DNA from: a virus
IMG/VR virus record: IMGVR_UViG_3300044941_000088
Coordinates: 1-52,870 of that record
Length of the DNA stretch: 52,870 bases
Reading direction: 5' to 3' (one strand)
Shown here: positions 26,401-33,430 of the stretch, one piece after another
How positions within the stretch are numbered: the first letter of the stretch is position 1
Layout: each line of letters opens with the position of its first letter
Made by a program: the position numbers and the translations under genes
The notes under the pieces: generated by a model
Told to the model about the DNA's origin: nothing
Seen by the model: only the letters and a program-made list of their open reading frames with translations
The model's database searches: none

Positions 26401-29085
26401 CCGGCAATGGACCCCGCCAACGCCGCGCTTCGCGCGCCGACGACTACCGAGTCGGCCAGCGCTATGTGGAATCGCTACAAGCCGATCTTCGACACGCTGA
26501 TCTCGCCTGAAGGGCGCGAGATGTATGTGCGCCTTGCCAAGTATTTCGAGAAGCAAGAGCAGCAGCGGAGACACCTGGTAGCGGCGCTGTTCCTTGACGC
26601 CATAGAGCCTAAAACGGACGGCACGTCTTGGACAGAAGCGTCAACCATTGAAGTGGCCAACGCAGTAGCAGCGCACAAGACCACTGGTAGTCCCGAAGAC
26701 AACACAACGATGGCGCGGCTTCGCGAGCTGCTCAACACTGGGCATGTCGGCGGAGCGTATTTCCCGCTGCGCCGATTTGGCGATTATGTCGTAACCGCCG
26801 AAACCACCATTCAGGTTCCCAAGGGCGTCGACCCAAAAGCCATGCTTGCAGGTTACCCCGGTGCAACCTACGACGCGGCGTCGAGAGAAATCACATACAT
26901 CTCGATGTCGAGGTTCCAGACTCGCGCTGAAGCTGAAGCGCATAGAGAGCGGCTCGTGAAAGTGCTCGGCGAAGACAGCGTTTCCAAGGTGGACCTGCTT
27001 CGCGAGCTTCAGTTCCAGACGCCAGTCAACACCGCGCTAAGCAGTATGGTTACGCGCTTTGAACAGCGTCTCGCCGCGCAGCCGGGAATGACAGAAAGCG
27101 TCGCCAGAGAAATGACGCGGCAAATGCAACTCGCGATCCTCGACATGCTGCCAGACACGTCTCTCGTAGCAGCGTTGCGAACCCGCAAGGGCGTTCCGGG
27201 CGCGTCCACAGACTTGCAGCGCGTTGTGGCCGAATACGGCTACTCCAACGCAAACTATCTCAGCAGCCTCAAGAACCAGCCTTTGATGCAAAACGCCATC
27301 AAGGCGCTTCATCTTGGAGCGGATAAAGTCACGAAACACACGGATTCGTCCAGCGCGGATGCGATTAGAGCGCGCGAGGTCGCGGCGCGTCTCAACGATG
27401 CCGTTGTGAACTACCAGAAAGCCGCCGATATGGGGAACGTCGGTCAGTTCCTGTCGGACGTTGGCTTCTTCTGGTATCTCGGCGGCGTCAGCTACAACGT
27501 CTTCAACGCGGCGCAGCCGTTCCTATACGGGTGGAAGGAGCTCGCCGCGCGGCATGGACCGGCCAAGGCAACAGCCGGGCTGACAAGCGCCTATCGCGCC
27601 GTGTCGCGTCCGGCCATGGAAAAACTTGTCAAGACGGGCTTTGGGCTGACCAAACTGCCGCAAGTGCTTTTGCCGGGCAAGATGCGGAAGGAGTTCGACG
27701 CCTACAGCTACGACATCTCGGAGGAGCTTGTCGAAAACGCCGCCAATCCGCTACACAAGAGGTTGCTAAAAGAACTGATAAACGAGAACCACATCAACAT
27801 CAGCCTTGCGCAGGACATGGCTCGCCTCTCCTCGCGTCGGCACATCGACGCGAAAGGCAACACAATCTACCAGAGCCGGTGGGAGTATCTGACCGAGTGG
27901 ATGCGCATGGCGCCGCACCTGACGGAGGTGATGAACCGCGCAGTCACGTCAGTAGCGGCCTTCGATCTTGAATACGCAAGGGCGATCAAAGCAGGGCTCG
28001 ATCCAAAGCGCGCCTACGATCAGGCTAAGCGCTACGCCATCACGACGACCGAGCGGACGAACTTTGTCTATGCGCCGTGGAACCGCCCATGGGTGCTGCG
28101 TAGCCAGACCAGCAGGCTGTTCCTGATGTTCATGCAGCACGCGCAGCACACGACCTTCATGCTGCTCCGGCACGTTGCGGTTGCAACCCGCCTCGCGGAA
28201 GCCACGCCCGAAGAGCGTGCAGAGGCTCGCAAAGCGCTCGGTTACTTCATCGCGATGCACATCCTTGCGGTTGGCGCGCTGGGTGCGATCCCCGAACTGG
28301 CGAAGCCAATCGTCGCGCTTGCTGCCATGGCGTTCGGCGATGATGATGAAGAGCTTTACAAGCTCCGCATCAGAAACGCAGCGGCTGATCTGCTGGGGCC
28401 GCAACTTGGCGAGATTGCAAGCACTGGCTTGCTGGGGCTCATTGGCATTGACGCCACATCCCGTATCGGCCTCGGGTCCATGCTGCTGCACGACGGCAGG
28501 GTAGGCGAAACCAAGGCCGACCTCGCGCTCTACATCGCGGAACAGTTTGGCGGCCCGCTGGTCAGCCTCGGGCTTGGCGCAGTGGACGTGCAGTATTTTG
28601 CGGCTCGCGGCGAGACCAGCAAAGCCATCGAAGCCATAGCGCCGAAAATGTTCCGCGACTTCTTGGCCGCTTATCGTATCAGCCAGGAAGGCATGACCGA
28701 CCGTAAAGGGAAGGTCTACCGGAACGCTGAAGAGATGTCGGCGACGGAATACGTCTATCGCGCGCTCGGGTTTATGCCGATGGCCCAGTCCAACGCGCAG
28801 CTTGCCCGTCAAGTCAACGAACAGCTTGCAAGGGTTCAAAGCGAAAAAATCGTCCTCCTCGACCGACTGTGGAACGCAAGGAGCGACCGCGAAGCCATGG
28901 AGAGGATCAAACAAAAGCTGTTCGATCTGGGGCGCAGGTATCCGCATTTGAACATCACGCAAAAGACAATCCGCGACTCGTTGGCTGCGCGTGGGCGTGA
29001 GCAATCGAAGCTGATGAACTATGTCTTCGCGGCGCCGCGCGAGATGGCCTACGTCCGCGAAATGACGAGGTTCTTGGGACAGTAA
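17476..29085 (+). CDS. Giant polyvalent virion protein with SF2 helicase and zincin protease motifs
   Basis: 3869 residues, over a fifth of the window. Domains by eye: hydrophobic segment about 170-210; (AQP)8 at 562-585 and Q8 at 604-611 in a disordered linker; charged coiled coils about 810-880 and 1465-1540; two copies of a 'DNAV-x-W' module (about 1367 and 1436); an SF2 helicase (strawberry-notch/SNF2-like) with GTGVGKT 2092-2098, DEVH 2191-2194, TATP 2222-2225 and QALGRIERS 2509-2517; an HEAAH zincin site 2709-2713 with a likely third ligand E2765 in FIAEA; and C-terminal hydrophobic helices about 3588-3650. This fits phage polyvalent proteins injected with DNA to protect or remodel it. 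No DNA methyltransferase motif was seen. The start is fixed by the palindrome and the first ATG. Confidence 0.85.
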   Translation: MLGLPNPDDVIAKYVDADALEALRARAETSATNQGLGVGRYGPGTAPDIGQPSALFRQDRDLATGVPIPQDKPYKSGLGQFGSALWGSVKSLGASAARLGKWATEGNPYNGDEGEPGTAISRLFGAIADGLEASALDSMLEVDPRRRAAMDAISNIDSIDDLKNFTLEGALFTVATGLGSMAPVVIPALLKLPLLAIGGAVITGAAQLLDNAQQTADELRETGEIERLPIYQEALARTGSPEQAFYETKTNLERISLLVGVPLSAFTGGLTAKIASGELLQGIKNFAEKRLATRLAAGIAAGGAVEGLDEAMQTFVPRAVANFGMGAEGIDPTKTLLGSFIVGALPGGVVGALGSIRPKKQPEEQAERGSPPSSSDPALDSLSGAPPAAAATGLPSPTQAPQADATQPEAQQSAAPQGPSETPPAGVYPVGMKITLGKNVWTFDGAKFEVQEAGSDQKALNYDAIVFAKPDALNTTRIANRQIGSDLKNLSAVKFGSDRLYLYPLGSGSEPIEMPVAYSAAPGHVLLGVLAKQRDRVNARVVQLHGTIKADELSKFVTLPEAQPAQPAQPAQPAQPAQPAQPAQPVQAAGVPTPPSVSAPVEAQQQQQQQQTSGPFGAVEQNVAQPAQSTGVPTAEVAAPVPAAEDQKPPVAPRARKSTAITVETARGVPTPEVADTEAAGESEPEQGIPSPEDAPMRSPEGIAALQQNIPVGRKTLESKPSAVGESRSKKEQYEDENASKVKASEGVSLSALTNPEDRKAFLERVGPLEEILAGRPRRMNRMSPSEGIPPEKVAMPKNIGKPTEHKLSPAAREEAAKRWSQVSSAKSMEEARKREEQRQAQEKEKEAARKEEEKRKQKFKAAALELRDKLGITQSDLLGDLTDSEQAALRGIANRQGVSLDALAEELFVSSVRPGEPSATLVRPGKPARTLELQFESIAKARKKARKVVESYVNAAKQVVTDFFTLRAIDASEKTLRDIANTGVIEAINAATADYDVRIKGLNKKNRVLVKRASLARLGTLKTHPRNTLAYEQTWELVQSKLDAAMRALERYAIATAEDESVVEIDRANVALSEAVATAQKTIDDIMKLQESNIPGFRSAQIIAVRDAVLNFTTQPLMLAATTTIDVPAVKEIDNRAAIKELLRRRFADAAKNLIKEQERAERQREIDAKINAAAAENYAKSSLEGILARAERLRELQRKWREAFERQAFERGDVEQENVEREDFNELQEEADRRTEEDAASEQDDDDGWTNERTRKKPFNTTRAYRIYKTLNAKAPEKVAKIRDTLVFSKVDEPGATPTLTGVFVALPDDQRVYALTLNGENYRPAERRVLRMSPPTEVGIYPLTEGGAPYKPIRRERDGALVPDNAVAWVFARSIEEAKIEASKRSDNARVPDKLPSQDKLFESARESLKKIKPEPLYKPEPLYTLDTGLQSDNAVMWITASSRHEAAAKAAAIREEAKAKLQEAGIDDLDVIRARREQFELLERSLKARLEQFSEKERKRLEQVSEKARERFAQLERTWRTAKEKRAQFEELEQLAQIVNVEVPKGARGQNLAKYYFKGLKGIRRATKLGEKAGQGIAYKRLVFVPGVAPTLDNKTLDEVTPSYYEAVKRRGDGTVVVPAYDLAKGDVTSIPTARETSVVYRNMADNQILSMPVYTRQMPKRLPFDVVREAELQIADLAKEVGMQPGEDITVAELQQIVMWLADQAPTPDSKAGKIAPRTAKQAQRALKKRRERSAPEGVQMFDMDTDADDLFGDVSTDNEIPEEVLNSAKSILDNLALAATSGPGGSKFNTAKAQATAILLETIGSFSVLQDPDYQRDQEDAAESYDELARQAESASSLVGQYRPVKLLDLIKAAEPDILEKADDTAQALGRVPVSVALADQKVSFYKDADEKDQAVYRASLGSYELSISKAQKAASPSFDISRAVVVSGPDASLRKLVQETAEQLVKPDGPLAHLWSVFAKQVRKESNVNVSRKPKGYPGQTVSDYASNPRGGFGSGARTAELYNGRAEMQAPLVRKARDYLKNATNDIVINEDGTTLGEAILNSDLSDEQKDAVAIFALMYDTRQKIKERTPDSYALPGMLLADGTGVGKTAQIGAMAYYVLRKYPKAKVFVAVPPANANQNINNFTNKAVPNTKTQAHGRYRTDAVNTLNNAVKEGRLGIGVAQTADDARAIKLEDKDLIFADEVHKYGKGSTKSDESLNAELAKINAFTVFVTATPVDSSGNVEYLKNIVLPKGAIDDASKGTLAEVYGPQDAIAYTNRAALNINATPEGLRAAFDDFAKLGVVIARDIKTNYQVEASGVFKVFEDDARRLGLLNENNPLAQQIKRRTAETRFGTATLAVLRALKLAQSGELQKILAESKQALFFVDNSLDALKKAKLDVTGAWKAFALEVLKMADVKTQNLTNDELIIPHKVIEKILSARAPAGKVIKIYPSDTLNDPNQSDRAKQLHKDFQEGKIHALIGSYDMMGTGYDFDDQSEGGVRPRTVVPLNLPFVGVNMWQALGRIERSTTTSQPNLFWRDLALPERLGKVIPGKQHNYPALELDAAQRMQEVRAMTYAVKGQDPSALMESAKSIEDLPLGKIMPRLQQEIDEAIAESNASAKPSATDERVMDAARSTGSLSDALKAVVETGERRDAAAAKRLLALLRDTPIQLDVVDGSDEGAQAIFERSGRAPSAYYDPGAGRIAMLDTPAEATTRLLHEAAHVAMHNAVGASEEARATIHGVILAASQEIRERFSAAFEGQAGSVEQAQEFIAEAMANPEFQDAMQRDIDAVKGVSLWTRFLRTVGRLLGIEALAAPWLNDILRSRQLAYSGPPISRDAADYLPRMLAAGRHRADGQAEKLLQQAWNAVGQAAQSRTVLRAALKVQTVLQIQEISQPLFRRYGAADAVDGVVEALKRRHAEQTNQINKMSREVLRPLTQYVREQGARRIRAPLGFGNETVETTEWQALSEIINASGYAALDFSKPAMDPANAALRAPTTTESASAMWNRYKPIFDTLISPEGREMYVRLAKYFEKQEQQRRHLVAALFLDAIEPKTDGTSWTEASTIEVANAVAAHKTTGSPEDNTTMARLRELLNTGHVGGAYFPLRRFGDYVVTAETTIQVPKGVDPKAMLAGYPGATYDAASREITYISMSRFQTRAEAEAHRERLVKVLGEDSVSKVDLLRELQFQTPVNTALSSMVTRFEQRLAAQPGMTESVAREMTRQMQLAILDMLPDTSLVAALRTRKGVPGASTDLQRVVAEYGYSNANYLSSLKNQPLMQNAIKALHLGADKVTKHTDSSSADAIRAREVAARLNDAVVNYQKAADMGNVGQFLSDVGFFWYLGGVSYNVFNAAQPFLYGWKELAARHGPAKATAGLTSAYRAVSRPAMEKLVKTGFGLTKLPQVLLPGKMRKEFDAYSYDISEELVENAANPLHKRLLKELINENHINISLAQDMARLSSRRHIDAKGNTIYQSRWEYLTEWMRMAPHLTEVMNRAVTSVAAFDLEYARAIKAGLDPKRAYDQAKRYAITTTERTNFVYAPWNRPWVLRSQTSRLFLMFMQHAQHTTFMLLRHVAVATRLAEATPEERAEARKALGYFIAMHILAVGALGAIPELAKPIVALAAMAFGDDDEELYKLRIRNAAADLLGPQLGEIASTGLLGLIGIDATSRIGLGSMLLHDGRVGETKADLALYIAEQFGGPLVSLGLGAVDVQYFAARGETSKAIEAIAPKMFRDFLAAYRISQEGMTDRKGKVYRNAEEMSATEYVYRALGFMPMAQSNAQLARQVNEQLARVQSEKIVLLDRLWNARSDREAMERIKQKLFDLGRRYPHLNITQKTIRDSLAARGREQSKLMNYVFAAPREMAYVREMTRFLGQ
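19159..19230 (+). repeat. Eight exact 9-bp repeats (GCTCAGCCC)
   Basis: Eight tandem copies encode (AQP)8 within the giant protein linker, followed about 55 bp later by a Q8 tract. Confidence 0.9.
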
Positions 29086-29097
29086 CACGGAGTAACC
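29082..29097. promoter_or_regulatory. Dispersed palindrome copy between giant and HNH genes
   Basis: GTAACACGGAGTAACC includes the TAA stop of the giant gene and the GGAG SD of the HNH gene at 29101. Confidence 0.75.
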
Positions 29098-29100
29098 GAC

Positions 29101-29373
29101 ATGGCCGAGAACGGCGAAAAGCGCGACCCAGTTACCCACCGGACGCCGACTCAGATCAGGCGCGAGATCAAGAAGCGGTCGACTCCCGCAGAGGTCGCAA
29201 AGCGAGTTCAGCGAAACCAGGCTCGCGCCAAGCTGATGAAGGCGGGCAAGGTCCGAAAGGGCGACGGCATGGACGTTGACCACAAGACGCCCATCCGCCA
29301 CGGCGGCTCCAACGCGGCGTCGAACCTCAGGGTAGTGCCAGCCTCAAAGAACAGAGGCTGGCGCGAAAAGTAG
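29101..29373 (+). CDS. Small HNH-like nuclease
   Basis: 90 residues. The C-terminal half has the HNH/ββα-metal pattern: D60-H61 in 'MDVDHKTPIRHGGSNAASNLRVVPASKN', Asn75 in 'SNL' and Asn84. The first half is basic and helical. Small HNH proteins of this type lie at the end of virion operons in many podoviruses, sometimes acting in packaging or as homing-type nucleases. It ends in a hairpin shared with the convergent DUF3310 gene. Confidence 0.75.
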   Translation: MAENGEKRDPVTHRTPTQIRREIKKRSTPAEVAKRVQRNQARAKLMKAGKVRKGDGMDVDHKTPIRHGGSNAASNLRVVPASKNRGWREK

Positions 29374-29382
29374 CGCCAGCCT
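29355..29382. terminator. Hairpin between convergent operons
   Basis: AGGCTGGCGC (29355-29364) pairs with GCGCCAGCCT (29373-29382) across an 8-nt loop at the meeting point of rightward and leftward transcription. It has no T-tract on either side, and an alternative CAGCCTC/GAGGCTG pairing overlaps it. Confidence 0.55.
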
Positions 29383-29385
29383 GCC

Positions 29386-29634
29386 TCACAAACCCCGCGT
29401 TTTGGCGGCTTCCAGACGGGCAATCTCGCGGTCCAGATACCACCGCGCCTTTTTTAGATCGGTTATTTCTTCGTCATGCCCGCCTTTTGAGCCAGCGCGC
29501 CAGATGTATTTGATTGCATTGCCGCGACAAAAGTTCATGTGCTCGGTGATCTGTATGCACTCGATGCCAGACGGGTGCGTGGTGTAGTGCGGCGGGTGCT
29601 CGACCGCGCACCTCGTGTGTTCTGTATCCATCAT
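29386..29634 (-). CDS. DUF3310 family phage protein
   Basis: 82 residues from ATG 29634, overlapping the primase stop (ATGATG). The motif 'HPPHYTTHPSGIECIQITEHM', 'NAIKYIWRA' and 'DLKKARWYLDREI' is diagnostic of DUF3310, a small family in many phages usually near replication or nucleotide genes. Biochemical function is not established; it has sometimes been annotated as nucleotide-kinase-like. It is the last gene of the leftward replication operon. Confidence 0.88.
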   Translation of the reverse strand: MMDTEHTRCAVEHPPHYTTHPSGIECIQITEHMNFCRGNAIKYIWRAGSKGGHDEEITDLKKARWYLDREIARLEAAKTRGL

Positions 29635-32450
29635 CTGTATCTCTGTAGATACTCGGGGCCGAGAGCCTTGCTGGCGCAAGCCCGGATGACGCGCGTCCTG
29701 CCAAGAGCGTAGGACGATCCCGCGCCGGGAACGCAGACCAGCTCGCGGGCTCCGACAGTTTGTTGAAGCCGCAGCCGAAGCTGACTGACGGAGAGCCGCT
29801 TCGCCTCGGCGTATTCTTCGAGAACCTGCATCGGGACCATAAGCGAGTCGTCCTTCACGCCGACAAACAGCTTGGCCACGCGAGTGGGGGGAGGTTCAAG
29901 AACGTCTACGCGCCCAACAGGTAGCGGCGACAGACTGTTCAGAATGACCACGTTGCCGCTGTAGCGCCCAAACAGCTCGGCCAGCGTGTTGTCAAGCAAC
30001 TCCTCGCTCGACTGGACGCTCACCCGTCCGCGCTTGATCGCGCTCAGCAGCATCTTTGTGACCGCCTCAACGTCGATGTTGGCAATCCCGAAGCGCCTCG
30101 CCAGCATGGCTCCGGCGATGATCACGCTCGCGCCTTGCACCCAAAACCGTTCCTGCGGGCTTGCAGAGGCCCGGTCGGTAATGTTGGACACCACGGGCTG
30201 CATGAACTTCTGCAAGCTGCTCACGCCAACACTGGTGAGCTTGTCAACGTAGGCGCGACCGGCTACACCGTGTATCCTTTTCAGACTGATTGAGGCGGAT
30301 GTAACCGCATCGGCGTCGCCTCTGCTCCCCATGATGGGGGGCATCTCAATCTCAAGCAGGCGATAGAGCCCCGCAGGGCTTCCGCGCGTCCTGATGGCGA
30401 CCGCATCAAGCACAGAGGCGTTAGCGGTGACAACCATGGCAGTGTTGATCGACGGAGCGTTGCGAAGCTCAGACTTTTGATTTAGTCGTTGCTTCGAGCT
30501 ACCCTGCAATGTGCGGAAAGCGACGTTCGTAAAGCGATCGAAGTCCTGCTCACTGCGGACTTCATCCCACAAAGTAGGCAGGTATCGTGTAGCCGACATG
30601 CGCGCGACAATGGCGTTGCTGGTGTCGTCTAGGGAAAGGATGCCTCTGTTCGGGTCGCCCCAAACAGAGGCAATGTAGCGCAGGAAGGTAGTCTTTCCGA
30701 CGCCTGACAACGGGCCGCACACGGCCAGAAGGAACGAAGGCTGCTCGATAAAGTGCAAGAGCGGCGAAGCGAACGCCGACGCCATCATAACATGCGCGGA
30801 CGGGCGCTGATCGCGCTCAAACACCGCCGATACAGCCTTCCATTGTTCGAGTGTTCCAGACGGGCGATAGGCGCTTTGCAACGCCTGATCTACATGTCCT
30901 GACCTCGTGACCCTTTGGCCGCCAGAGTATCGCTCGCCCGCTATCGAGAACCCGCCGTCAGAGTCCCAACCAAACCCCGGAGCTTCCTCTACTCGCTGGC
31001 TTCTTTGGAGATGGTCCATCCAGCCGATCACCGCGCCGCTGAACAGCCGTGCGCCGTTTCGGGTTATGGGCATCCCTTTGGCAAGTAACTGGCGTTGCAA
31101 CTCCGCTTCGTCAGCCACGGTGCCAAGATAGACCACCAGCTCGTCGCGGGTTGAACCTGCCGCGAACTTGAACCTGATAAACCGGCCTTTCTCCTGATCG
31201 TGCCCGATCTCCCAGCCGTCAACCTCGCAATCCACGACCTTCACTTCCTCGGGTTCGCCGCCAGCACCAATTCTGGTCATGTAGGTCGCACCCTTCCTGA
31301 TGAAGGTCGGAGACGGCAGCCGACCGGCACCGACATCGGCAGCCTTGGCATCGGGGGCGCTATATCCCAAGACAAGCGGCGTCTTGATCTTTCCAAAATG
31401 TGGGCACAATCGACAGTGATTGGTCAGGCTCGCAAACTTCTCACAGGTCGTCGGCCCGATGCGTTGTTCATTGGCCAGCGCCACGCGGTCGTTCCAGACG
31501 TGCGCAAACCCTTCTGGCGTGTATCGCGGGTCTCCGTCGCTAAGCGCGCGAGCGGTTTCTTCGCCGCCCTCGGCATAGGCCATTACATGAAGCAGTTGAA
31601 CCCACAGCGGGTAAGGGTCGCCGTCGCCTCGTCTGGCCATGGAGTCGGCGAACACCGGACAGCTAGACACGATGCGCTCGGCCTCATACACCCTCGTCGT
31701 GTCGTAGCCAGCCGTAAGATCGGTGTTGCCTACTATCGGCAGAACGGCCACCGCCGCATCGTTCGGGCGTAGCGACGTAACCGGAGCAGTGTCCGCGTAG
31801 GCAGACAGCTTGTTGCGCATCTCCTCGAAAGGGATGTCGTCTGGCGCTTGCGCGATGACCGTCACTACTGGGCGGTGATCGTATTTCCGGTTCACGGTTC
31901 CGGGAACACGGAGTAACCTTGCGGCATCCGTCGTCACCTCGTAGTCGGCTACGAGGTTGAACTTGCGCATCGCGCTCACAAGCGCCTTGGCGACCGGAAG
32001 CCATTCTTCAAGCCGCACTGCAATGTCCAGCACCCAATAGACGTGCAGCCCGCCCCCGCTTGAGACGACAATGTTCGGGCGCGGGAAGTCGATCTTCTTC
32101 AAGAACTCCTTGAAGGCCAGTATGGCCGTCTCACGGCGGTCGTAAAGTTTGAAGTCGATGTCCGCGTAGAAAGACCGGAGGACAGACACGTTCTCGGCCT
32201 TGCGGCAGGACTTCTCACGGCCTTTGTCGTCGATGATCTTCTCTACTTTGAACGAGGCCGGAGTGAAATAGATGTCGTTGTGGGTAACAAGGCGAGCAAT
32301 TCTCGCTAAGGCCTTGTCAACGTCTGTGAACGGAGAGTGGTTATAGCCGGGCCGAGCCGGGCCGCCAACAACGGAGACGCGGCTCGGCCACGCTATGTAG
32401 TGTATGCCAGGCCCGGCGACCCGCTCAAGGAACCCGCGTGGGCCGAGCAT
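29631..32450 (-). CDS. Primase-helicase (AEP-like primase plus DUF927-type ATPase)
   Basis: 939 residues. The N-terminal primase-polymerase fold carries 'FYADIDFK' (D97, D99), 'SGGGLHVYW' (131-139) and 'RVPGTVNRKY' (181-190), the three motifs of archaeo-eukaryotic primases. A CxxC pair (C346, C349, with C336) may bind zinc. The C-terminal ATPase has Walker A GPLSGVGKTT (579-588) and Walker B 'LPTLWDEV' (D629/E630), as in DUF927 helicase-like proteins. It likely lays down primers and unwinds DNA at the phage fork with the DNA polymerase. The ATG is 2 bp after the upstream gene. It contains two weak palindrome copies (30261-30277, 31902-31918). Confidence 0.85.
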   Translation of the reverse strand: MLGPRGFLERVAGPGIHYIAWPSRVSVVGGPARPGYNHSPFTDVDKALARIARLVTHNDIYFTPASFKVEKIIDDKGREKSCRKAENVSVLRSFYADIDFKLYDRRETAILAFKEFLKKIDFPRPNIVVSSGGGLHVYWVLDIAVRLEEWLPVAKALVSAMRKFNLVADYEVTTDAARLLRVPGTVNRKYDHRPVVTVIAQAPDDIPFEEMRNKLSAYADTAPVTSLRPNDAAVAVLPIVGNTDLTAGYDTTRVYEAERIVSSCPVFADSMARRGDGDPYPLWVQLLHVMAYAEGGEETARALSDGDPRYTPEGFAHVWNDRVALANEQRIGPTTCEKFASLTNHCRLCPHFGKIKTPLVLGYSAPDAKAADVGAGRLPSPTFIRKGATYMTRIGAGGEPEEVKVVDCEVDGWEIGHDQEKGRFIRFKFAAGSTRDELVVYLGTVADEAELQRQLLAKGMPITRNGARLFSGAVIGWMDHLQRSQRVEEAPGFGWDSDGGFSIAGERYSGGQRVTRSGHVDQALQSAYRPSGTLEQWKAVSAVFERDQRPSAHVMMASAFASPLLHFIEQPSFLLAVCGPLSGVGKTTFLRYIASVWGDPNRGILSLDDTSNAIVARMSATRYLPTLWDEVRSEQDFDRFTNVAFRTLQGSSKQRLNQKSELRNAPSINTAMVVTANASVLDAVAIRTRGSPAGLYRLLEIEMPPIMGSRGDADAVTSASISLKRIHGVAGRAYVDKLTSVGVSSLQKFMQPVVSNITDRASASPQERFWVQGASVIIAGAMLARRFGIANIDVEAVTKMLLSAIKRGRVSVQSSEELLDNTLAELFGRYSGNVVILNSLSPLPVGRVDVLEPPPTRVAKLFVGVKDDSLMVPMQVLEEYAEAKRLSVSQLRLRLQQTVGARELVCVPGAGSSYALGRTRVIRACASKALGPEYLQRYR

Positions 32451-32452
32451 GA

Positions 32453-33421
32453 CTAGATGCCTTTGAGAAGGTCCGAAAGGTCTCCGACAAGCGTGGACAG
32501 GTCGTCATCACCAGCGGAAGTGACTGCTTCGGGTTCCTTGGCGTTCGCCGATGCCTCGGCCTTGGGCGCGGCCTTGGGCGCGGCCTTGGGCGCGAGTGGG
32601 GTAGGCTCCGAAAGAGCACGCGGCGCAAACGCAGCCGCCCGCGCGCTGAGCGGGCGCTTGGCGTCAGCGGCAGCGTCGTCATCGGCAGCCGCAGAAGAAA
32701 CCGCGTTGACGCTGACAGACTGACGGAAGATGTTCTCGACCTCGACGCTATTCATCAGCGCGGCGACCTTCCGGGCCTCTTCCTCGTCCAGAGCCTTGAC
32801 CGGCTTGAAGACCAGCTTCGGATAGGCAAGCTCCTGATCGAAGCTGATCTTCACCGCGACGGCAGGATACGGGATGCGCAGGCGGTTCAGCTCCATTCCG
32901 AACTTGGCCAGATTGCCGAGGCTCGCGGGCGGAACGCGCAGCAGGCTTGGCCCCTCGGTCGTGTCGATGTTGGGATATGGCACCACTGCGAGGCGGCGGT
33001 TGTCCGCGCAAGCCTTGCCCTTGGCGCCGTTGGACGTGATGCGCGATCCGAACACGTTCCAGCGGCACTTGGCGCAAGTGTCGGACTGGGGCGACGGGAC
33101 ACCCGCATCGGGCACTACGCCGTCGCTGGACGCGCAGTCAGGCGCTTCGTCTGACCCCTCGACGTAGGTGGTGGCGTAGTAGGTCTTGGTGATCGTCTGG
33201 CTCGCCTTGAGGATCACGACCGTGATCGACGGGACGGGATCGCCGTCAGGCGTCAGCAACTTGCGGGCTTCGCCGTTGATGGTCTGCCGCCAGACTTTCC
33301 CCCTGAAGGTCAGGACAGGAAAGCCGTTCAACGCTCCTTCTTGCAAGTCGCGGTTGTCGGCGGCAAAGAGCGCCTGGTAGAGCGAGAGGGTGCTCTGGCT
33401 TGGAATGACGAGATCGGTCAT
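32453..33421 (-). CDS. Candidate ssDNA-binding protein with zinc-binding cysteines and acidic tail
   Basis: 322 residues, SD GAGGAG before ATG 33421. It contains a beta-rich N-terminal domain, then four cysteines (C96, C116, C119, C138, with 'CAKCRWNVFGS') likely to bind zinc, a disordered Ala/Pro/Lys-rich linker with a (AAPK)n 12-bp repeat at 32558-32593, and an acidic tail 'DDDLSTLVGDLSDLLKGI'. An acidic C-terminus on a replication-operon protein is characteristic of single-stranded DNA-binding proteins that recruit partners. The function is inferred from layout, not from an OB-fold match. Confidence 0.55.
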   Translation of the reverse strand: MTDLVIPSQSTLSLYQALFAADNRDLQEGALNGFPVLTFRGKVWRQTINGEARKLLTPDGDPVPSITVVILKASQTITKTYYATTYVEGSDEAPDCASSDGVVPDAGVPSPQSDTCAKCRWNVFGSRITSNGAKGKACADNRRLAVVPYPNIDTTEGPSLLRVPPASLGNLAKFGMELNRLRIPYPAVAVKISFDQELAYPKLVFKPVKALDEEEARKVAALMNSVEVENIFRQSVSVNAVSSAAADDDAAADAKRPLSARAAAFAPRALSEPTPLAPKAAPKAAPKAEASANAKEPEAVTSAGDDDLSTLVGDLSDLLKGI

Positions 33422-33430
33422 CGTGGCTCC

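Noticed and set aside
17476-29085. Possible DNA methyltransferase domain in the giant protein (as in some DarB-like proteins)
   Set aside because: No NPPY/DPPY-type motif or SAM-binding FxGxG was found by eye.
27949-29301. 450-codon minus-strand frame at the end of the giant gene
   Set aside because: Antisense shadow in GC-rich DNA, with no SD and no domain.
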